Source: Protea cynaroides (taxonomy: Eukaryota > Streptophyta > Magnoliopsida > Proteales > Proteaceae). Taken from it: a stretch of 64,000 nt of DNA. This document shows, piece by piece, positions 58,326 through 64,000 of this stretch. The stretch spans positions 25,597,477 to 25,661,476 of the forward strand of contig CM053269.1 of assembly GCA_028583415.1 (NCBI GenBank). The letters run 5' to 3'. Numbering within the stretch: the first letter of the stretch is position 1; every line of letters starts with the position of its first letter. A program made the position numbers and the translations under genes. The notes beneath the pieces are model-generated. The model was not told the origin of the DNA. It ran no database searches and worked only from the letters and a program-made list of their open reading frames with translations.

Positions 58326-58447
58326 GGGTAAATTACACCAGAAGGATTTGACGTTTTGAGAAATTATATCACAGGTACTTTACATTTCAAAAATCATACC
58401 AGAGGTACTTGACGTTTTGAAAAATTATACCAAAGGTATTTGACATT
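58326..58447. mobile_element. End of Mutator-like TIR element (same family as 13287-16960)
   Basis: Starts GGGTAAATTACACCAGA and continues with two further 'aggtacttgacgttttgaaaaattatacca' type units. Cut at 58447 by a copia LTR. The left flank AAATATTAT corresponds to the flank of the element at 16960. Confidence 0.75.
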
Positions 58448-60680
58448 GTTGGAACCTTAACCAGTTTGAGCAGTACAGAGTGAGTACAACAGATGATGTG
58501 GCAGAGTACAGACATCTTATGTGGGTTGTCATTGTTGGCAACCTTGGACAAGTAATGCTGAGGAAAGAGAGTGTCTGAGGCCCCTCTGTTGTAGCATTGG
58601 GCCCCAGTGAGGCCCTAAAAATGATGTGGCACAACAATTGATGAGAAAGTTTATCAGAAGAGAGAGAATGAAGACCAGAAAGAATAGAGAAAAGGAGGAG
58701 AGAGAACATATGGGCCAGGTGGGTCCCACTTGAGGTGGCCAGGCAGCCAGCCCAGGCTAGGTCAGCAGCAGCCAGCCCAGGCCACCGATAGCCATGCCAT
58801 GGCATGCCATGGGCACAGCACTAGGCCATGCCGCGAGCACAGCAGCAGAGCCATGCCGCTCACACAGCAGCACCGCACCAGGCCATGTCGCGAGCACAGC
58901 AGCATAGCACAAGGCCATGCCGCGAGCACAGCAGCACAGCCATGTCGTGCATAGCACAGCCAGCCAGCAGCAGGTGGCTCCCGCAAGGCCAGCACACACC
59001 CAGCCTCGCAAGACCACCACGCAGCAGCAGCAACTGGCTCCCGAAAGCCCGCAAGGCTCGCAGGGCCTAGCCGTGCTCGTGCAAGGTGCACAACAGCAGC
59101 ATGCCCCGCACCTGTTCGACACATTGCCGCAGAGAAGGCCCCCCTTAGCACCCTACTGGAATGGCCTTCTCTGTAGGTGATACTCACTGGTTACAGAGGC
59201 CATTTCTAAGATTTTAGAGGGCATTTTTGTCCATCTTAAAAGAAGATTATTCGAAATAGAAGGTCCAAATGAAGCCACGCATCAATGATTCTCATCCGGC
59301 GACTCACAAAAGGCGGGATTCAGTGCTTGTCGGCCGGTGCGTCAAGATCCCATCGTGAGCAACCCCATTGGCCGGATGTATCTTAAAATTGTGGTATACG
59401 GCACATGGAGTTGAATCCATGATCGTGTGTGTTGCGGGTACAGGGGAGCTTCGAGCCAGATCCAAATCGTTCGGCCAGAATCCATGCCGATCACGTCTGA
59501 CGCGATGAGGAAGATCTTGCGGTCCAGATTAATTCCCACTTTTATCTGTCAAATCCAGCGGCTGAAAATCGAGATTCTTTGATCCGCCAATCACGTCTCA
59601 ACAACATCGTACAATATGACAGAGGCGGCGGCGCTAGTGTGTGTCGCGGCGCACCAAATCAAGTCCAAAGATTCTGTTTCTTTTAATTTGATTGGCTGGA
59701 CTTCGGATGGCCATATCTCAGCCATCTGATGTTTGATTGAGGCGATTCAAATTGTCCCGAACTCCTCTCCTCGAGCTGAATCGATCTACATCAAGAAAAC
59801 AGGGTTTTGGAATGTGCAGCTGCAGGTTTTGTGAAGAAGAAGGTCCTTGAGCCTTTTTGGTGTGTAGAGATCATTCCCACTTGCCTCTCTCTAATTTCAA
59901 TGGTCATATGAAGCATGAGAGAGATAGTGTGAGCACTCATGGTGAGTTGTGAGTGATTTGGAATGTGGGTAGAGTGTTGAAAGACTACAAACTGTTGTGT
60001 GAGATTGAAAATGAACATCCACTAATACTGAAGAACTGGAGAGACCAAATGATGAGCACCACTCAGTCTTGAGCACGCTGGGAAGGTAACCACTCACACA
60101 AGCCCTATTTATTTATACCAATGCCATATGGGAAGGGTTTGTAATATCTATTTAACAAATACATTGTAACCTGTCAAGTTGGGGGCTTGACAAGAATGAG
60201 GTTTGTTGCCTAGGACTCAGTTGCAGTTAGGAATGTGGTCGATGTTGTAGCATTTGGGTTGTAGGTGCAACCATAGCATTAAAGTAACGTATTGGGTATA
60301 ATACTAAACCCTAGTTAGGGTATTGCCCCGTGGAGTAGCCTTCACAGTGTGTGATAGGTGAACCACGTTACACAGTGTGTCATGTGGATGTGGATGTGTT
60401 TGTTTGTGTTGTGCATTTGAAGTGCGTGGGTTATAGGTCTGGGTGTACACACTTGATAGGCCAAGCCTCTAGTATGGATATCTGTAGGTGTGTGGCATGA
60501 TGTGTTACACGAAATGTGTAAATGAACAAATATGTGAACTAGTCAGCTCAAGGCAACACAACATAGACAGACAGCTCAAGGCAGCATGGTTTAATCAGTC
60601 TGGACTGACCTCACATTGTTGGGAAGATTTTTAGTGGTCACTGATTCACCCCCCCCCTCTCAGTGTCAACCTGGGAATCA
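58448..60680 (+). mobile_element. 5' LTR of a copia element (approximate)
   Basis: Starts TGTTGGAACC at the break in the TIR element and ends ...CTGGGAATCA just before a Met-type PBS and a copia gag. It contains a GC-rich CAGCAGCA/GCCATGCCGCGAGCACAGC repeat block, a TATA-like TATTTATTTATA (60105-60116) and a pyrimidine run near 60650. The 5' boundary is inferred from the sequence break; 2.2 kb would be long for copia. Long open frames here are compositional. Confidence 0.5.
58790..58965 (+). repeat. GC-rich tandem repeat
   Basis: Four or more irregular units of GCCATGCCGCGAGCACAGCA. Part of the copia LTR and read through as short spurious ORFs on both strands. Confidence 0.8.
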
Positions 60681-60684
60681 AAAT

Positions 60685-60696
60685 TAGTGTCAGAGC
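60685..60696 (+). other. Copia primer binding site (Met tRNA, degenerate)
   Basis: TAGTGTCAGAGC, 10 of 12 bases of TGGTATCAGAGC, at the LTR-leader boundary. Confidence 0.65.
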
Positions 60697-60758
60697 TAAG
60701 TTCCCTAGGGAGGAAGACTAACAGCTTCGGGTATAGACAGAAGTGAGAGGCAGTAAAA

Positions 60759-60901
60759 ATGGCATCCAGTGAAGATAACCACAGGCAGGAAAGAATTCCC
60801 CTTTTTGACGGGTCCAACTACAGTGTATGGAAGGTCAAGATGGAAGCATACCTGATATCTCAAGGTTAGGAGTCTGGCATGCAGTAAAGAATGGGTACAC
60901 A
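60759..60901 (+). pseudogene. gag: Copia gag N-terminal fragment
   Basis: MASSEDNHRQERIPLFDGSN, then YSVWKVKMEAYLISQG, the start of the plant copia gag (DUF4219/UBN2-type, F-x-G-x-N-Y-x-x-W). TAG follows; in the next frame GVWHAVKNGYT continues the family pattern (a one-base shift). Cut at 60901 by insertion of the gypsy element that starts at 60902; 60897-60901 (ACACA) would be its TSD. Confidence 0.85.
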
Positions 60902-61266
60902 TGTAAGACCCGTATTAAACTAACCGGTCTGACCACCTTGTACCAGGTCTACCTATCATGGTCGAGCCAAGTGGACCAAGTGCGTGAAGAAAATCACAAA
61001 ACCAGGTATGAATTTGACCCAAAAACAGTAAATATGAGGGTAGGGTCGTATGCCTAAACAGGTAGGGTCGATCCCACCTCAACAGAAGTCCAACCTATGA
61101 TTTTCTAGTCTTAGGGTCGCATGACTAGAAAAACGTAGGGTCAACAGATCTTGCGACCCTACGTGCGACCCTATGATGACAGACTGAAACCGTAAATTAG
61201 GAAACATTCCTAATTTCAAGTGATCCTTTCCTAATCTCGATGGGACTTATTTTGGAGGTTTTTCCT

Positions 61267-61277
61267 CTATAAATAGG
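61267..61277 (+). promoter_or_regulatory. LTR TATA box (second S element)
   Basis: CTATAAATAGG followed by ATGTCCC, in the conserved family context. Confidence 0.65.
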
Positions 61278-62666
61278 ATGTCCCTTAGCCTCTTTCACTC
61301 CTTTTAGAACCCTAATTGAAAGTGAGAGAAAGAGAAGGAGAAGGAAAAGAAGAAGAGAAGGAAAATTGAAGAAAAGACTAAGGAAGATGAGGAACTTCAG
61401 AGAAACCTCTGAATCTCAGCCAACTTCAGGTATGAGTCTAATTTTCTTCATAAATTAAGAGCCTAGAATGGAATATGAAGAAGTTAGGATTAGGAGAAAC
61501 CCAAATCATCTATCCATGGATGAGTTTCGAAGGAATCCATGGAAGTAATCATCATAGGTAATGGAAAGTGTGTAAAAATATTAGTTATGAGCCATAGAAC
61601 AATCTTAGAATGGACCTACGAGACCACAGGATCGATCACATGCCCTCGGAAGTTCCCAGGGAGGGTGTGGTCGCACATAGGGTCGATTGGTAATCGACCC
61701 CATGTCCAACCGACCTTAGGTGCTACCCTACCTGCGACCCTATGATTTCAGCTAGTCTAAATTTGTTGGAATTAATTCTAAATAGAATCTATTCCTAGTG
61801 ATTTAAAAGTAATTCTTAAAGCTTGAACGAGGATCTACACTCAATCAAAGGTGAGGTAAGAAGACCTAAACTAATTGGATAATAAAAATCTATTTTTGTT
61901 TATTGAGTCCGATACCATGATTGATTGATTCTATGCATGTATGTGTGTATTGTGCATTTAACATGTCATCCAATATTTCTGCTATTACTGTTCAAGCATA
62001 TTTTTGTTTATTTATAACATGATGATGATGGTGATGTTAGGAATTGGCATGTGAATGTTTATGTGTGGTTAGTGTATTTGATGCCAGTGGGGCATCAGGG
62101 GGAGGACGTGACACTGTAGTTTATCCTGGTCACCAGACACTAGCGATATCTCTACTCAAGTCTTGTCCACTAACATCGTTGTATCGTCATTATCTTAGCA
62201 GAGCTATTACGTCGTAGGGCATCAGGGGAGGTGGTCTCGGACCGTGTAGTCTCTGACTCTGCCAGGGGGCCTTAGCTCTATCTCTATGGACGTATTGAGG
62301 GATGCTGGGGTAAAACCTTGGATACACTGTTCAACATTAGGATTGGTTAGTTGCGAGTCCAGTTTACAAGCCCTCGCCAACAGGGGGTTACGTGTTGGAA
62401 TGGGAGCATGTGGTACAGTAATGTCGATACCCATTGGGTACACTGTTTCCATTGTGGGTGCATGTGGGACGACAATACCGATATTCATTGGGTGGCTTCA
62501 CTCACTCGTGTATAGAGGTGAGGCGGCCTTCGAACCTTTCTATTGCACATTACAAACTTATAAACCAGACCACAGATATGAATTGAATCCATGCATATGT
62601 TTGTTGCATTGTTTTGTTTGCTCACTAAGCCGTGATGTGTGCTCACCCTTTTTGACATCGAATATT

Positions 62667-62804
62667 TTAGTTGATGATGTAGGTACCACGATTGAAGATT
62701 ATATAAATGCTCCTGTGTACGGGCAAGCTGTGGCGATGGACGCTGAAGTGATGATGGAGTCGCATGATTCGACATGCGAGTGCAACTCCTGTGTTTTCAA
62801 TTAG
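62667..62804 (+). CDS. Small LTR-internal reading frame (C-rich tail), hypothetical
   Basis: LVDDVGTTIEDYINAPVYG... ends DSTCECNSCVFN before TAG, matching 21081-21218 in frame and length, with many third-position and some conservative changes. The frame is open upstream to 62286. The GATGTAG|GT junction at its start could be a splice acceptor. Unknown family; low certainty that it is translated. Confidence 0.35.
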   Translation, partial: LVDDVGTTIEDYINAPVYGQAVAMDAEVMMESHDSTCECNSCVFN

Positions 62805-63088
62805 ACTTTTATTTGGGTTATACAGACAATGTATTTGAATTAATTATTTAAGTTTATGTCTTAGTCCTTTTGAAAATAATTGGTTAAATTATTTATTTTA
62901 TCACATTTAGATTCTCAGTTCATTTAATATTTAAGACTTTCGCTATTGTGTATTTACTCTAATTATTGTTGTGGATGTGTATGGTTTAAGAAAACGGACA
63001 CAGCCTATTCGAGATCTTAGTTGAATCGTTGGTTTATTAGCAGTTCATCACACCATTCTAAATAGTACGGAATTGGAGTTTGACAACT

Positions 63089-63100
63089 TGGTATCAGAGC
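63089..63100 (+). other. Primer binding site (initiator Met tRNA)
   Basis: TGGTATCAGAGC three bases after the LTR end, identical to 21506-21517. Confidence 0.97.
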
Positions 63101-63365
63101 TCTCAGGCCCTGTCTATTAAACCAGTATATTTCCACAAAGTTCGTGAACTAAGTTAGGATAAAATTTAAAAGCTTTAATAAGAACACACTGTAAGCACCT
63201 GTGTTGTTTGAGACAAAATTAAGAAAGAGAATAATGCATATATAAAAAGGAGAAACAAGTTTTATATACATCAAATAAAAAGCATGTATATACATATCCA
63301 AAGCAGAGTACAGTCCACAACCCGGACAGTTACTCTGTAGTACAAAAAGAAAAAGAAAATAGACA

Positions 63366-64000
63366 TCATGGAGCTGGAGGTGATGGAGGAGGAGGTGCCT
63401 CGCGATCTCTGTCATAGTCCTTAGCATACACTCTAGTCAACCAGGCTACCTGAGTCTGGGTCGTCTGGAGACTAGCTGTCAACTCAGCCATCCGCTGATC
63501 AGACGCACATTGAGCATCTAGGAGCTCGCCCACTCTCCTATCTATCGTGCGCTGAGCATCTAGAAGCTCTTCCACTCTCAAGTCTGTCACGCGCTGAGCC
63601 TCTCTGATCTCACGTAGTAACCCCATCATATCATCATATGGTGGGTGTGAAGGACCAGCCATGTGTGAAGAAGCCCGAGATGGACCAGCTCCAGTAGACT
63701 GTGGAGGTGATGGAGTAGGTATAGCGTCTACATCCATATACATGCAATCCTCATCCTCAGCATCGCCCCCATGGACCCCTGCTCCGGCTGCTGCGGCCGC
63801 CTCAGCGTCTGCTATCTCTATTCGAGTATGAGGACGCACCAGAGCGTTCCTCTCATCATCACTGACCTGAGCATTCCGCATGCCCATTCTACAAATGGCC
63901 TCCCAGTCCAGCATTGATGAGAAGGTCTTCTCTTGAATCCTCTCATCCACTAAATCAACACCTAGGCGGGTGAGCAGAGTAGTGATCAGACGTCCGTAGG
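63366..64000 (-). CDS. Antisense ORF of second S element (partial, open)
   Basis: Open from the window edge to TGA at 63366-63368. YGRLITTLLTRLGVDLVDER, then IQEKTFSSMLDWEAICRMGM match the frameshifted copy at 21785-23053. An acidic DAEDEDCMYMDVDAIP stretch follows, then a helical region in which a ~17-residue unit (RxxELLDAQxxxDxR) occurs three times against once in the other copy, and the end EAPPPPSPPAP. The lack of stops over about 210 codons, when the sister copy is broken, suggests more recent coding activity. Function unknown; same family as 21785-23053. Its start lies beyond the window. Confidence 0.75.
   Translation of the reverse strand, partial: YGRLITTLLTRLGVDLVDERIQEKTFSSMLDWEAICRMGMRNAQVSDDERNALVRPHTRIEIADAEAAAAAGAGVHGGDAEDEDCMYMDVDAIPTPSPPQSTGAGPSRASSHMAGPSHPPYDDMMGLLREIREAQRVTDLRVEELLDAQRTIDRRVGELLDAQCASDQRMAELTASLQTTQTQVAWLTRVYAKDYDRDREAPPPPSPPAP

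Larger units (their letters stand above)
60902..63085 (+). mobile_element. 5' LTR of second S element
   Basis: TGTAAGACCCGTATTAAACT...TTGGAGTTTGACA, 2184 bp. TAGGGTCG-type arrays at 61035-61185 and 61610-61740 flank the TATA box and leader. The GA leader ends CAG|GTATGAG (about 61428). Confidence 0.92.
60902..64000 (+). mobile_element. Second family S gypsy element, 5' part (runs off window)
   Basis: 5' LTR, PBS and the antisense ORF in the same order and spacing as the element at 19202. gag-pol would lie beyond the window. Inserted into copia gag. Confidence 0.9.

Noticed and set aside
58730..59187. Several ORFs on both strands rich in Ala, Cys, Gln, His
   Set aside because: Produced by the GC-rich CAGCA/GCGAGCACAGC repeat in the copia LTR.

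Overview
The window looks like a heavily repetitive, intergenic-type stretch of a flowering-plant nuclear genome. The evidence is an RPM1-like CC-NB-LRR gene, plant-type Ty3/gypsy elements primed by initiator-Met tRNA, CACTA, PIF/Harbinger, Mutator-like and LINE remnants, MITEs, and pseudogene fragments of plant tyrosine aminotransferase and glycerol-3-phosphate acyltransferase. I cannot name the species. Only one host gene looks intact: the NLR at 55383-58139 (minus strand).

Layout. 1-2196: 3' part of a PIF/Harbinger element with a broken transposase, inserted in a very long LTR (family L, about 4.7 kb when complete). That LTR runs on to 8822 and is also interrupted by a solo LTR (4219-6629) of a second family (family S, TGTAAGACCC...TGTGACA). 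8823-10753: tail of another S LTR split by a Pack-MULE (8894-10610) that carries a tyrosine aminotransferase fragment. 11366-11945: GPAT pseudogene. 12647-16960: two terminal-inverted-repeat elements, the second split by a solo S LTR with a perfect 5-bp TSD. 17150-17623: truncated NLR pseudogene, an inverted paralogue of the intact NLR. 17856-28955: S-LTR fragment interrupted by a nearly whole chromovirus-like gypsy element (5' LTR, PBS, antisense ORF, gag, pol, PPT, stub of 3' LTR). 28956-32650: two antisense S LTR copies. 32651-42397: repeat-rich internal region and complete 3' LTR of a family L element, joined to a LINE fragment (42398-44830, minus). 44873-47950: CACTA remnants including a 177-bp inverted duplication. 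48965-49321: a Tourist-like MITE. 50444-54695: a further LTR fragment and a gypsy element end with its own antisense ORF. 55383-58139: NLR gene. 58326-60901: TIR-element end, copia LTR and copia gag start. 60902-64000: the 5' part of a second S element with an open antisense ORF running off the window.

How it fits together: most of the window is nested transposons. The points that reach beyond routine annotation are (i) an antisense ORF between PBS and gag that is shared by two S elements and has a good splice-site pair in its leader; (ii) GGTCG/CGACC palindromic arrays on both sides of the TATA box in every S LTR, with one sequence variant per copy; (iii) a 73-nt GT-AG interval whose removal joins gag and pol in frame; (iv) a small C-terminal reading frame kept near the 3' part of the S LTRs; and (v) an NLR paralogue pair that share the same upstream TE insertion.
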